Shown one piece after another: positions 6,662 to 15,755 of a DNA stretch of 64,000 nucleotides. The notes under the pieces are model-generated. The model saw only the letters and a program-made list of their open reading frames with translations. It was not told the DNA's origin and ran no database searches. The DNA lies in assembly GCF_000244955.1 (NCBI RefSeq), contig NZ_CM001439.1:3541136-3605135 (forward strand), read 5' to 3'. The stretch is from Saccharomonospora marina XMU15. Lineage in GTDB: Bacteria > Actinomycetota > Actinomycetes > Mycobacteriales > Pseudonocardiaceae. The translations under genes were made by a program, and so were the position numbers. Every line of letters begins with the position of its first letter. Position 1 is the stretch's first letter.

Positions 6662-9250
6662 CTACAGAGCGACGAGGAGGTGCTGGAGGTTCACCCCAGC
6701 GGTTTCAGCCATGGCACGAATCTGAGGTGATGGCTGTTGTAGCGGCGAAGAGCTCGACGTCCGAGGAAGTCCACGATCCTCACCCAGCAGAGACACGGGT
6801 GTGGTGACCGGCGATAGTCGGTAGGTCCGCCAGACCGGTGAGCCGGTCTCGGCGACCGCGAGGCTGCGCCCGTCACGAAGGATCACGGTTGTCTTGTAGT
6901 CGTTACGGGCGATAACCGCGGCAGGTCGATGTTCACAGCGGTTGGCAACCCGCGCAGCCGCCAGCCGCGGATTGCGAACCTCGCCGTCGACGACGAGCGC
7001 ACCGTCGATGCGTTCGACGGTGAGTCCCTCGCTACGCAGCAACGCGAAAGTTTCGGCATCCGGGTCCTCTGCGGTTGCCTTTGCCAAGTCGACAAGTTGG
7101 CGGACATCGCTTTCCATTGCGACCCGGGAGTGTGTCACGTCCGGTCGGTAGAGGTATCGCTCGGCAAGCGCCAGGTCGGCCCGTGCGATTGTCTCTCGCG
7201 CGTTGTCCCAAGCCGACTTGAAGATCAAGTCCCGTTCGGTGCCGCGGTGCGGCTCGACATCCTGGTACAGCAGCGCTACGCACACCGCCAGAAGGGAATC
7301 CATGAACGACAGTGCTTGCTCAGGTACAGCGTCACGTTCCTCGCCCATCGGGACGAGCACACCAGCAAGGTCGCGGAGCTCACTGCGCCAACTCTCCTCC
7401 CGGCCCCAGACTCCGGCAGCGAGCAGGTTGAGGTAGTTCTGTGCCGCCATCATCCGGTACTCGACCGGGACAGGTGATTCCACGACGGTCCGGCACAGCC
7501 TCCGCGCCCACGCACGCCAGCGCTGCCGTAGCGACGGCGGAATGTACTGGGCATGCGCGCCGGCAGGGTTCTCAGGAAGATCGTCGACGACGTTCTCGTC
7601 CTCGTCCTCTGCGAGTTCGGTTTCGTCGATGTCCGAACCATCAGACCAGCCCAAGGCTCCGGTGGCGGGCAAAGACATCAATCGCGGAAAGATCAGACCG
7701 GTCAGTGACGGACCGAATGTCCGTTCGACCTCGTGGATCCAACGGCTCCAGCGGTCGTCGTCATCGACGCTCGCCTGGCTCGCCGCTGCCACGTTCCGGA
7801 CGATGGTGGGTCGTTGGCCGGTCTGAACCTCACTCATCAAACGAAGTAGGTCGGCCTGAAACCGGCTGGCCAGTTGCGGGTCGGTGAAAGCCTCGTCCAG
7901 CTGGTAATCCCGGACCAGCCGAGGTCGATCTTGACTTTCGTCGCGTGGCCGGCAACGCACGGTGTCGGTGAGAAACACCTCGCTCGACGTGTGCTTCTCG
8001 CCATCCAGCTGTAGATACGCGCGCACGGCCCCGCCGACCCGTTCCGGCGCCCGGAACCGCACGGTGTTCCTGCCGTCGACCGGGTCTTTTATCGTGTGCA
8101 CCGCAGTCCACGTCCCCGGAGTGGCGTCCGGGGAGGTCTCGATGGTGACCGGCGCGGCGGCTGTGGTAAGCAGCTCGATCACGATGCCATCGGCGAGCTG
8201 CCGAGCACCGAGCAGCTCGAGAAGCGGACGCCGCCCTGGTTCCGTCGACGGCGGAATGGTTTTCAGTGCCTGGACGGTGTCACCATCAGTCGCGGTGTCC
8301 CGTGGGAACAGACGCTCCGTGGCGGTAGCGAGCGCCACGAGTTCACAGTTGCCGCCCAACTCCGTGGTCAACAACATGGCGGCCCTGCTGAGGTTTGCGC
8401 TGCCTACCAACGCGGTCGTACCGCCGTTCACCAGCCACTCCACGAGCTTCCCGTGTCTTGTCCGCTCCTCATCGAGAAACCAGAAATCAGCTTGCGGCAC
8501 ATCCGACACCGCATCGGCCAACGTCTCACCGTCGTATTGTGACAACGTTTCTTGCACCGCGACTTCCACTACCGCAGGCTGGAAACGGTTCACCAGTGCA
8601 CGTGCCGTTTCCCCACGAGAGTCGAAGAACGGAGCGGTCATCCGCAACGCCTCCACCGGGCCCGTCGGTAGCTGGTCCAGTATCGGCTCGTGCAGGTTGC
8701 CGAAGATCCGCAGCTGGGAAGCAGCGGCGTCGACCTCGGTGGGGATGACCGCACGGCCGATGTCGGTGACGGTCGTGGCGATCCACGATGGCATGCTCAC
8801 CACGTCGGGTAGCTCGGTCAGCCAGGTACCGAGATCCGCCTGTGCCGCTGTGCCGTGGTGACGTTCGCCGCGGAGGACGAGCCACAGTTCATGGTTGTGG
8901 CCCCAGCCCGACATGGTCGGATTACCCGATCCAATCGCGGCCCAGACCTCCTCGTCACCCAGCAACACCACCAGTTTCGGGTGGAACGCTCCCGCGCACA
9001 CGCCATGTCCGTGCTGGTATGCCCTGCCGGCATGGCGCACATCGACCGCCTCATGCACCGACTGCCGGGCGTCGGCGATCACGGTCACTCGCGCGCCCAA
9101 CCCCCGGGCCGGTGACACGCAATGCCGTTCCAGGAAAGCCAGATCCACGGTGAACCCCGTTACCAACAGCTCCCGCAACGGTGCGTCCGTCCCTCGCCAC
9201 TCCCGCAACAGCGTCAGCGGCGAATGAAACTCAAGCATCGCCTCCGTCAT
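6662..9250 (-). CDS. Large phospholipase-D-fold protein, predicted nuclease of the defence island
   Basis: The 862-aa protein carries two PLD-type half sites. The first has H90-x-K92 in AFHPKLVVLLGD with GSGN ending at N110. The second has H266-x-K268 in RHGKLVEWL with GSANLS (N286). The second half lacks the Asp of canonical HxK(x)4D, as in many PLD-fold nucleases. The remaining 550 residues are not recognised; an acidic stretch (ELAEDEDENVVDDL) interrupts them near residue 540. Its ATG overlaps the stop of the preceding 511-aa gene by four bases, so the two are translationally coupled. Downstream of a kinase and type I restriction genes, the most likely role is a nuclease or sensor in anti-phage defence, which is an inference. 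Confidence 0.75.
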   Translation of the reverse strand: MTEAMLEFHSPLTLLREWRGTDAPLRELLVTGFTVDLAFLERHCVSPARGLGARVTVIADARQSVHEAVDVRHAGRAYQHGHGVCAGAFHPKLVVLLGDEEVWAAIGSGNPTMSGWGHNHELWLVLRGERHHGTAAQADLGTWLTELPDVVSMPSWIATTVTDIGRAVIPTEVDAAASQLRIFGNLHEPILDQLPTGPVEALRMTAPFFDSRGETARALVNRFQPAVVEVAVQETLSQYDGETLADAVSDVPQADFWFLDEERTRHGKLVEWLVNGGTTALVGSANLSRAAMLLTTELGGNCELVALATATERLFPRDTATDGDTVQALKTIPPSTEPGRRPLLELLGARQLADGIVIELLTTAAAPVTIETSPDATPGTWTAVHTIKDPVDGRNTVRFRAPERVGGAVRAYLQLDGEKHTSSEVFLTDTVRCRPRDESQDRPRLVRDYQLDEAFTDPQLASRFQADLLRLMSEVQTGQRPTIVRNVAAASQASVDDDDRWSRWIHEVERTFGPSLTGLIFPRLMSLPATGALGWSDGSDIDETELAEDEDENVVDDLPENPAGAHAQYIPPSLRQRWRAWARRLCRTVVESPVPVEYRMMAAQNYLNLLAAGVWGREESWRSELRDLAGVLVPMGEERDAVPEQALSFMDSLLAVCVALLYQDVEPHRGTERDLIFKSAWDNARETIARADLALAERYLYRPDVTHSRVAMESDVRQLVDLAKATAEDPDAETFALLRSEGLTVERIDGALVVDGEVRNPRLAAARVANRCEHRPAAVIARNDYKTTVILRDGRSLAVAETGSPVWRTYRLSPVTTPVSLLGEDRGLPRTSSSSPLQQPSPQIRAMAETAGVNLQHLLVAL

Positions 9251-10782
9251 GCCGGCAGATCCAACAGCTGCGTCGCCGCATCGGTGACCACTGGCCGTGC
9301 TCCGCTCACGTCGAAGAGTCCCAGTTGTGTCGCCATCGTGCCAAGTTGCTCGATGCGCAGTCCGACGTTTCCCGCCCCCTCCCGCTGCGTCGCGAAATAG
9401 CGACCGTTGCGCTCATGCAGTTTCGCGAACAGCCTCATTCGCCCGTTGGCATCCACCTTGAGTTTGCGTTGCGCGACCCGGGTCGACTGCGCCAGCATGT
9501 CGTCCACGAGCGCCCGCGCGAAATCGGCGAGCGAGCGTCCTTCGTGCTCGCGATGCTGGTAGTCGATCCATCGTGGGTCCAAGTACTGGCCGCGGCCACC
9601 GCTGTGGCCCTGGAATGCCTCCCGTGCGCGGCCGGACAGGCTCTTCAACCGACGGCTACCAATCAGCAGGACGGCGAGGTCAGCTTCAACCTCCGAACGG
9701 CCGTCGCGCACTTCGGTCTCCGCGGCCAGCGGCTGTCCGTGGGCGTCGACCTGCGCGGGGAGGCCATGAACGAACTGTTGGACCGACACGTCAGACAGGT
9801 CCTGAGCTATCCACGCGTAGAGGTCGTCTTTCGTTGCCGATCCCGCACCGCTTTGCACGTGATCGACCAGTTGGGCCCACAACTTGCGCCACGCCCCGAC
9901 GGAGAAATGCCGCAGCAGCAACCCACGCCACGCCAACGCCCGTTCCTCATTCGACAGCACCGGATCCGAAGACAACGCATCACCGAAGGCAACGGCGGAC
10001 CGCATCGCGTCAACCCAGCCGTCCGCGGCCCGAAGTTGTACCGACCGCGCGAGGATCCTCATGGTCGCCCGGCGCGTGCGATCGTTACCCAGCCATTCCC
10101 CTGGTACGTGGCTGCCGGCACGGGTCGCGGTGAACAAACCACGCAACGCGTCGATGTCCGCGGTATTCGCGCTCTGAACAGCCAGTGATGCGAACCCGGA
10201 CACCTCATCCAGAGCCACTGGGCGGTGCTCGACCAGTTCCAGCAGTGGCCGGTACATCTGACGGATGTCGACCGGGAGCGGGTGCCTGCCGCGCCGGAGC
10301 GCCTCGGCATCCAGCTTCACGGTGCCCAACACGACGCTCGGTCCGTTGTACTGAGACCAGAAACCCCATTGCCGCGGCGAGTACGCCCCCGGCCCCAACT
10401 CGGCCAGCGACTCAACGTTCCCCTTGCCGAGTTGCTTACGTACATGGTCAGCACCATGAGCGGGCGGGTCCTCACCGAGGACCACCGACACCAGCCCCAG
10501 CGCTACCTCCGCACGCCGCACCATCGTCCGGCACTGCGGTGTGTCCAAGCCTCGCCGCTCGGCGAACTCGGCAAGCGCCCAGTACAGCGAGTAGTACCGC
10601 ACGAACCGAGTCAGCGTGGACGCGCCTGGCACAAGCCGGTCGACCATTGCCATCACGGGCGCCTCGACACCCAACGGATAGCGTCCACCGTTGCGATCGA
10701 GCCCCGGTTCAGACCATGCCGGGCCTTCCACCCGCATCGGCATCGGCGGCTCCTCTCCGTCGACCACGAGGTGAACGCCCAT
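9247..10782 (-). CDS. Unrecognised 511-aa island protein coupled to the PLD protein
   Basis: I do not recognise a family. The protein starts with a strand-rich stretch naming a short acidic N-terminus (VVDGEEPPMPM), then appears mainly alpha-helical, with segments such as RFVRYYSLYWALAEFAERRGL, shown here as YYSLYWALAEFAERRGL, and RPLLELVEHRPVALDEV. No Walker, helicase, nuclease or methyltransferase motif and no membrane segment was seen. It lies 80 bp after the kinase stop and overlaps the PLD gene by four bases (ATGA), so it is probably an obligate partner of that protein. Confidence 0.7.
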   Translation of the reverse strand: MGVHLVVDGEEPPMPMRVEGPAWSEPGLDRNGGRYPLGVEAPVMAMVDRLVPGASTLTRFVRYYSLYWALAEFAERRGLDTPQCRTMVRRAEVALGLVSVVLGEDPPAHGADHVRKQLGKGNVESLAELGPGAYSPRQWGFWSQYNGPSVVLGTVKLDAEALRRGRHPLPVDIRQMYRPLLELVEHRPVALDEVSGFASLAVQSANTADIDALRGLFTATRAGSHVPGEWLGNDRTRRATMRILARSVQLRAADGWVDAMRSAVAFGDALSSDPVLSNEERALAWRGLLLRHFSVGAWRKLWAQLVDHVQSGAGSATKDDLYAWIAQDLSDVSVQQFVHGLPAQVDAHGQPLAAETEVRDGRSEVEADLAVLLIGSRRLKSLSGRAREAFQGHSGGRGQYLDPRWIDYQHREHEGRSLADFARALVDDMLAQSTRVAQRKLKVDANGRMRLFAKLHERNGRYFATQREGAGNVGLRIEQLGTMATQLGLFDVSGARPVVTDAATQLLDLPA

Positions 10783-10862
10783 TCGTCTCTACCACAGCAC
10801 GGCAGAGCACAACAGCAGCGGCCGGCGAATCCAGGACGCCCCATTCGCCTTCATCTCAGGAC

Positions 10863-12437
10863 TCATCCCGGGTTCACCGACCGGAGCCGCTCAAGGAGTT
10901 CGGCGACGTAGCGGGTGTCTTCGTTGTCGCTGCCTTTGATGAGCAGGAGGTCGTCGTGCAACGCACGCAACGTCCACTCGGCTTCGTCGATGTCGTTGCG
11001 CGCCGCCTGCAGTTCACCGATGTTGCGGCGCACCTCGAGCGCGGTGTCGGTGCCGTCGCCGCGCTCACTGCTGATCCGGTCCAGGACGTCGTTGAGCCGC
11101 AGCAGCGCCTCGTCCACCTGACCCAGCTCGGCCCGGCAGTACGCGGCCTGCCGCAGGCTTTCCACCGCGTGGTCGCTGCGCGGCCCTTTGGTCCGGGCGA
11201 ACGCCTCCGCGAGCGCGTCGAATTCGGGCCGCGCGAGGCGGTATTCGCCCGCGACGACCAGGATCGCGGCCCGGCGCAGCCGAAGCTGCAGCACCTGCGG
11301 GTTCTCCGCGCCGAGGACGTTGCCCGCCTGCTGGATCACGGCGTCGAGGACTTCGGCGGCTTGGACGAACCGCTCGTCCTCCAGCAGCGCGTCCGCCTGG
11401 TTGACCGCGTCCTGTATGGACTCTCGCAGGGCGGTGCGCGGCATCCGGGAAGCAGCCGCTGCCGATTCCGCCGCGCTGGGGCGCTGCAGGACCGGTCCGG
11501 ATTCGGCTCTGCTGCCCGGCGCGTTGGGGCGCCGGAACACCAGCGTCGGGTCCGGCATCCCGCTTGATCCCGGCCCGCTCGCTTCGGGTCTCGAACCCAG
11601 TGTGGGCAGCAAGGGCAACAGCCGCTCGTAGACCTCCGTGGCGTCGGCGGGGCGCTCGGTCGGCGCCTTCGCGAGCAGATCCAGCACCAGCCGATCGAAC
11701 TCGGCGGGAACGTCCTCACACACCTCCCGCAACGGCACCGGAACGGCTTCGAGATGCCGATTCCACCGGTCGATGTTGGTGTCACCGCCGAACACCGGAT
11801 AGCCCGACACCAGTTCGTAGAGGACGCAGCCGAGCGCGTAGAGATCGCTGTGCGGGGTGACCTGCCTGCCCCTGATCTGCTCCGGAGACATGTACAGGCT
11901 CGTGCCCATGGGCGTTCCGGTGGCGGTGAGTCGGCCGGTGTCGGGCCGCAGCACCGCGGCGATGCCGAAGTCGAGCACCTTCACTCCACCGTCGTCGGTG
12001 ACCAGCACGTTCTCCGGTTTGAGGTCGCGGTGAACCACGGGAATCGCGTGCGCGTGCGACAGCACCGTCGCGATCTGCGCGCCGAACGCCGCGGCCCAGC
12101 TGATCGGCAGCGGCTCGCGGCGTTCGATGAACGCGCGCAGCGGCACACCGTGCACGAGCTCCATCACCAGATACAGTTCGGCGACCCCGCTGTCGAGGCC
12201 GGCGTCGTAGACCTGTGGGACTCCGTGGTGCAGGATTCGCGCGGTGACGCGAGCTTCGCGCTGGAAGCGTTTCGCGAGTTCGGCTACCGCTTCCCCACTG
12301 CCGATGGCCTGCGGGCTGATTCGCTTGACCGCTACCTCGCGGTCGAGCACGACGTCGAAGGCTCGCCAGATCGTGCCCATGCCACCGGAGTCGATCTCGT
12401 CGAGCAGCTCGTAGCGACCGCCGACCGTGTCCGCCAC
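10863..12437 (-). CDS. Soluble Hanks-type Ser/Thr protein kinase with C-terminal helical/TPR-like region
   Basis: This 524-aa protein has a full N-terminal kinase domain: glycine loop SGGMGT, Lys38 in VAVKR, HRDLKPENVL (about 136-145), DFG (156-158) and SPEQIRG. A proline- and serine-rich linker follows, then about 190 residues of helix pairs (for example ALLEDERFVQAAEVLDAV) that look like tetratricopeptide repeats. There is no transmembrane segment or PASTA domain, so it is cytosolic, unlike housekeeping PknB. The GTG at 12437 is chosen because GGAGGTGA lies 8 nt before it; a GTG at 12449 has no room for a Shine-Dalgarno. It sits between hsdR and the 511-aa gene, on the same strand. Confidence 0.9.
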   Translation of the reverse strand: MADTVGGRYELLDEIDSGGMGTIWRAFDVVLDREVAVKRISPQAIGSGEAVAELAKRFQREARVTARILHHGVPQVYDAGLDSGVAELYLVMELVHGVPLRAFIERREPLPISWAAAFGAQIATVLSHAHAIPVVHRDLKPENVLVTDDGGVKVLDFGIAAVLRPDTGRLTATGTPMGTSLYMSPEQIRGRQVTPHSDLYALGCVLYELVSGYPVFGGDTNIDRWNRHLEAVPVPLREVCEDVPAEFDRLVLDLLAKAPTERPADATEVYERLLPLLPTLGSRPEASGPGSSGMPDPTLVFRRPNAPGSRAESGPVLQRPSAAESAAAASRMPRTALRESIQDAVNQADALLEDERFVQAAEVLDAVIQQAGNVLGAENPQVLQLRLRRAAILVVAGEYRLARPEFDALAEAFARTKGPRSDHAVESLRQAAYCRAELGQVDEALLRLNDVLDRISSERGDGTDTALEVRRNIGELQAARNDIDEAEWTLRALHDDLLLIKGSDNEDTRYVAELLERLRSVNPG

Positions 12438-12548
12438 GCGTCCTGTCACCTCCGACCGTCACGCTCCACCGACGACGCCCGCCGACTCATGATCCCCCGC
12501 GGCTGATCACGAGTCCACCGGTTCGGGCGACAACCCGCCAGGGCGTCC

Positions 12549-15500
12549 TCACGCGACGTCGTCAATACCCTCCTGCTTGCGGATCAGCCGCCACGCCGCG
12601 CTGCGGGCGCTGCGGTTCAGCGACTCCTTGAACGTCCGGTCGCGGCTGCTGAAGTACTGGTCTCCGAGGCCGGCGATGGTGTCGATGTGGTCGGCCATCT
12701 TGTCCTCGAAGACGTCGTCGAAGACCGCCCCGAAGTTCTCCTCGTTGTTGACGATCGCGGCCTGCCGGACCTTCTCGTCCTCGACGGTCTCGTTGAACGG
12801 GCGCGCCACGTCCTCCTCGGTGAACGTGGTGCCGTGCCGGTCGTTGAACCGCTCGATCAGCTCCGACAGCAGCGACTTGTCCTGGTCCTTGCCCGCGCCG
12901 GTTCCGTCGCCGAAACCGGGTAGCTCCGTGGTGCCCTCCGGCGTGAGCCCGAGGTCGTGTTCACCGGTCTTCTCCACCCGCAGATGGCTGAGGTCGACCT
13001 CGCCGATGTCGACGCCACCGTCCCTGCCGCGCGGCAGCCGGTTGAGCAGGTGCCGCCCGAACAGGTACAGCCGCTCCAGCTCAGCGTCCTGGTAGGGCAC
13101 GATCTGCGACAGGAACCCGTATTTGCGGACGAAGTCGCCGAGGTCGAAGCGGAACTGCTCCGCGAGCTCCGACAGGGTCTCGTCGGCCAGCAGGGCCTCG
13201 TACCGTGCCACGGCGGGCGCGATGTGCCGGTAGAGCTCGGCGTGCAGCTTCGCCCACTTCGCCTCGCTGCCGCCGGCGACCTGCTCGGCAGCCAGGAACG
13301 CTCGCGCGAACTCGATCATCTCGGCGTCCACGAGGATTTGCGCGGACAGCACCCGGCTCTGCGCGTTGTAGAGCAGGTTCGGGTCCGACGGCAGCGTCGC
13401 CGCGTCCTCGAAGTACGGCCGGAACGACTCCTGGATCGCGTCGGCGTCGTTCACGAAATCCAGCACCGCCAGATCCGCCTGGGTCTTGCGGTCGGCGGTC
13501 CGGTTGAGCCGCGACAGCGTCTGCACCGCCGAGATCCCGCCGAGCTTCTTGTTGACATACATTGTCGTGAGCAGCGGCTGGTCGAACCCGGTCTGGTACT
13601 TGTCCGCCACCACAAGGATCCGGTACTCGGACTGCCCGGCCCCGCCGCCCCGGGTGGTGAGGTCGTCGGCACGGGTGTAGGCGAATGCCTTCGCCAGCGC
13701 ACCCTCGGGCAGGCCGCCGTTCTCCTTGGATTCGGTGACCTCCTCGCCGTCGTAGGTCAGCGATCCGGAGAACGCGACGAGCACCCCGATGTCGCCGCGA
13801 AGTTTGCCCCGGTCGCGCAACTCGGCGAGGTATTTCTTGATGGCCCGCGACATCTGCACCGCGCTGTGCCGGGAGGCGGTCACCACCATCGCCTTCGCGC
13901 GCCCGCCGAGCCGCCCCAGCGTGTGCGCCCGGAAGTGGTCGACGACCACCTGCGCGTGCTGCGCCACGGTGGCGGGGTGCATCACCGCGGTGCGGGCAAG
14001 CTGCGAATTGGCCTTGGCCGGGTCCACCTCGCGATCGTCGGGGTTGTTGCTGATCAGCTTCCAGTAGGTGTCGTAGGTGACGTAGTTGCGCAGCGGGTCG
14101 AGAATGAAGCCTTCCTCGATGGCTTGCCGCATCGAGTAGGTGTGAAACGGCACGAAAGCGGGCTTGCCCTCGTGCTCGCCCTGGACACCGAAGAACTCCA
14201 GGGTCTTGGCCTTCGGGGTGGCGGTGAATGCGAAATACGACAGGTTCGGGCTCTTCGCGCGTTCGGCGACGCGCTGCTTGAGCTTGGCCTCGATGTCGTC
14301 CTTGTCGAGCTTCACCTCGGTCGCGCCCGCCTCGCCGCTGTCGTCGTCGGCGTCGAGCGCGAGTCCTCGCAGCGCCTTGCGCACGGCGCCGGCGGCGTCG
14401 CCGGACTGCGAGGAGTGCGCCTCGTCGATGATGATCGCGAACTTGGTGCCCCGGATCTCGGTGGGATTCTGTCGCACGTAGTCCAGCAATGCCGGGAAGG
14501 TCTGCAGCGTGACCGTGATGATCTTGCCCTGCTCGCTGGACAGGCGTTTCGCCAGCTGCTCTGACTTCGAGCCCTGCTTCTCGTCGATCGCCACGACCGT
14601 GCCCGCGGTCTGCTCGAAATTGCCCACGGTGGCCCGCAGCTGTGCGTCGAGGTTGCGGCGGTCGGTGATGATGAGGACCTTGTCGAACACCGGCGTCCCC
14701 GGCTTGAGCCCCTTCTGCCGCGCCTCGGAATCCAGCTCGGCAGGGTTCGTGGGCGTGTGCAGCGAGGACAGCCGGTATGCCAGCCACGCGATGGTGTTCG
14801 ACTTCCCGGAACCGGCGGAGGCCATGACGAGATAGTCGTGGCCGGTGCCGTGGCGGGCGGCGTGGGCGGTGATCTTCTTGACGGCGTCCCACTGGTGGTA
14901 GCGGGGAAAGACCAGTGACTTCTTCAGCCGCCCGTTGACGCCCTTGTCGCGCTCCTCGTGCACGAACCGTTCGAGCAGGTCCAGCCAGTTGTCCCGTTCC
15001 CACACCTGTTCCCACAGGTAGGAGGTGGTGTACTTGCCGAACTGGACCGCGGCCGGGTTGCCCGCGCCGCCGGGCTGGCCCGGCCCGTTCGAGCCGGTGT
15101 TGAACGGCAGGAACCGGGTGCGTTCGCCACGCAACTCCGTCGCCACGAAGACCAGGTCGGGGTCGACCGCGAAGTTCGCCACCACCCGCTTGGTGAAGAT
15201 GAGTTCGCTGGGGTCGCGCTCCTTGCGGTACTGGTCCTTCGCGTGTTCGACGCCCTGCCCGGTCAGTGGGTTCTTCAGTTCGGCCGTGGCAACGGGGATG
15301 CCGTTGACGAACAGCGCCAGATCCAGCCGCTTGTCACGGTCGGCCTGCTTGGCGGCGTATGCCAGTTCGCGGACGACGGTGAGCCGGTTGGCCCGGTAGT
15401 CGTCGAGCGCGGAGTCGGAGGCGACGAGCGACGGTTTGAAGTAGGCGAGCCGGATGCGCACGCCACGGTCCTTGACACCCTTGCGCAGCACGTCGAGCAC

Positions 15501-15752
15501 ACCGTCGGTGTCGATGGCCTTGGCGACCCGCTGCGCGAACCCGCGCTGCGCCGCGTTGGCGTCACCGCCGTAGTAGGTGAGCAGCTCGTCCCACTCGGCC
15601 TGCTGGGTGGCCCCGATGAACGTGAACAGCTCGCCGGTGTCCAACCCGAGCCCGGGGTCGTAGTCGGAGGCAGCGCCAAGCTCCCAGCCGCGCTCGAGCA
15701 TCGCGTCGACGATCGCGGTCCCGAACACGACCTCGTGATGAATCGGGCTCAT
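12549..15752 (-). CDS. hsdR: Type I restriction enzyme subunit R (HsdR)
   Basis: This 1067-aa protein is the ATP-dependent translocase and endonuclease subunit of a type I system. The N-terminal nuclease motif is visible as LDLALFVNGIPV followed by AELK (Asp about 144, Glu158, Lys160). The superfamily 2 motor has Walker A ASAGSGKS (311-318), IIDEAHSSQSG (DEAH 443-446), FAFTATPKAK and a later QTLSRLNR segment (motif VI). The length is normal. The ATG follows GAGGAG at 6-nt spacing, inside the end of hsdS three bases upstream. It should assemble with the HsdM and HsdS encoded just before it. Confidence 0.96.
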   Translation of the reverse strand: MSPIHHEVVFGTAIVDAMLERGWELGAASDYDPGLGLDTGELFTFIGATQQAEWDELLTYYGGDANAAQRGFAQRVAKAIDTDGVLDVLRKGVKDRGVRIRLAYFKPSLVASDSALDDYRANRLTVVRELAYAAKQADRDKRLDLALFVNGIPVATAELKNPLTGQGVEHAKDQYRKERDPSELIFTKRVVANFAVDPDLVFVATELRGERTRFLPFNTGSNGPGQPGGAGNPAAVQFGKYTTSYLWEQVWERDNWLDLLERFVHEERDKGVNGRLKKSLVFPRYHQWDAVKKITAHAARHGTGHDYLVMASAGSGKSNTIAWLAYRLSSLHTPTNPAELDSEARQKGLKPGTPVFDKVLIITDRRNLDAQLRATVGNFEQTAGTVVAIDEKQGSKSEQLAKRLSSEQGKIITVTLQTFPALLDYVRQNPTEIRGTKFAIIIDEAHSSQSGDAAGAVRKALRGLALDADDDSGEAGATEVKLDKDDIEAKLKQRVAERAKSPNLSYFAFTATPKAKTLEFFGVQGEHEGKPAFVPFHTYSMRQAIEEGFILDPLRNYVTYDTYWKLISNNPDDREVDPAKANSQLARTAVMHPATVAQHAQVVVDHFRAHTLGRLGGRAKAMVVTASRHSAVQMSRAIKKYLAELRDRGKLRGDIGVLVAFSGSLTYDGEEVTESKENGGLPEGALAKAFAYTRADDLTTRGGGAGQSEYRILVVADKYQTGFDQPLLTTMYVNKKLGGISAVQTLSRLNRTADRKTQADLAVLDFVNDADAIQESFRPYFEDAATLPSDPNLLYNAQSRVLSAQILVDAEMIEFARAFLAAEQVAGGSEAKWAKLHAELYRHIAPAVARYEALLADETLSELAEQFRFDLGDFVRKYGFLSQIVPYQDAELERLYLFGRHLLNRLPRGRDGGVDIGEVDLSHLRVEKTGEHDLGLTPEGTTELPGFGDGTGAGKDQDKSLLSELIERFNDRHGTTFTEEDVARPFNETVEDEKVRQAAIVNNEENFGAVFDDVFEDKMADHIDTIAGLGDQYFSSRDRTFKESLNRSARSAAWRLIRKQEGIDDVA

Positions 15753-15755
15753 CGG

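Noticed and set aside
9181..11567. Plus-strand open frames of 228-460 codons
   Set aside because: They are antisense to the 511-aa gene and the kinase, with Arg/Pro-rich shadow composition typical of high-GC DNA.
12957..14564. 535-codon plus-strand frame
   Set aside because: It is antisense to hsdR, whose motor and nuclease motifs are unmistakable.
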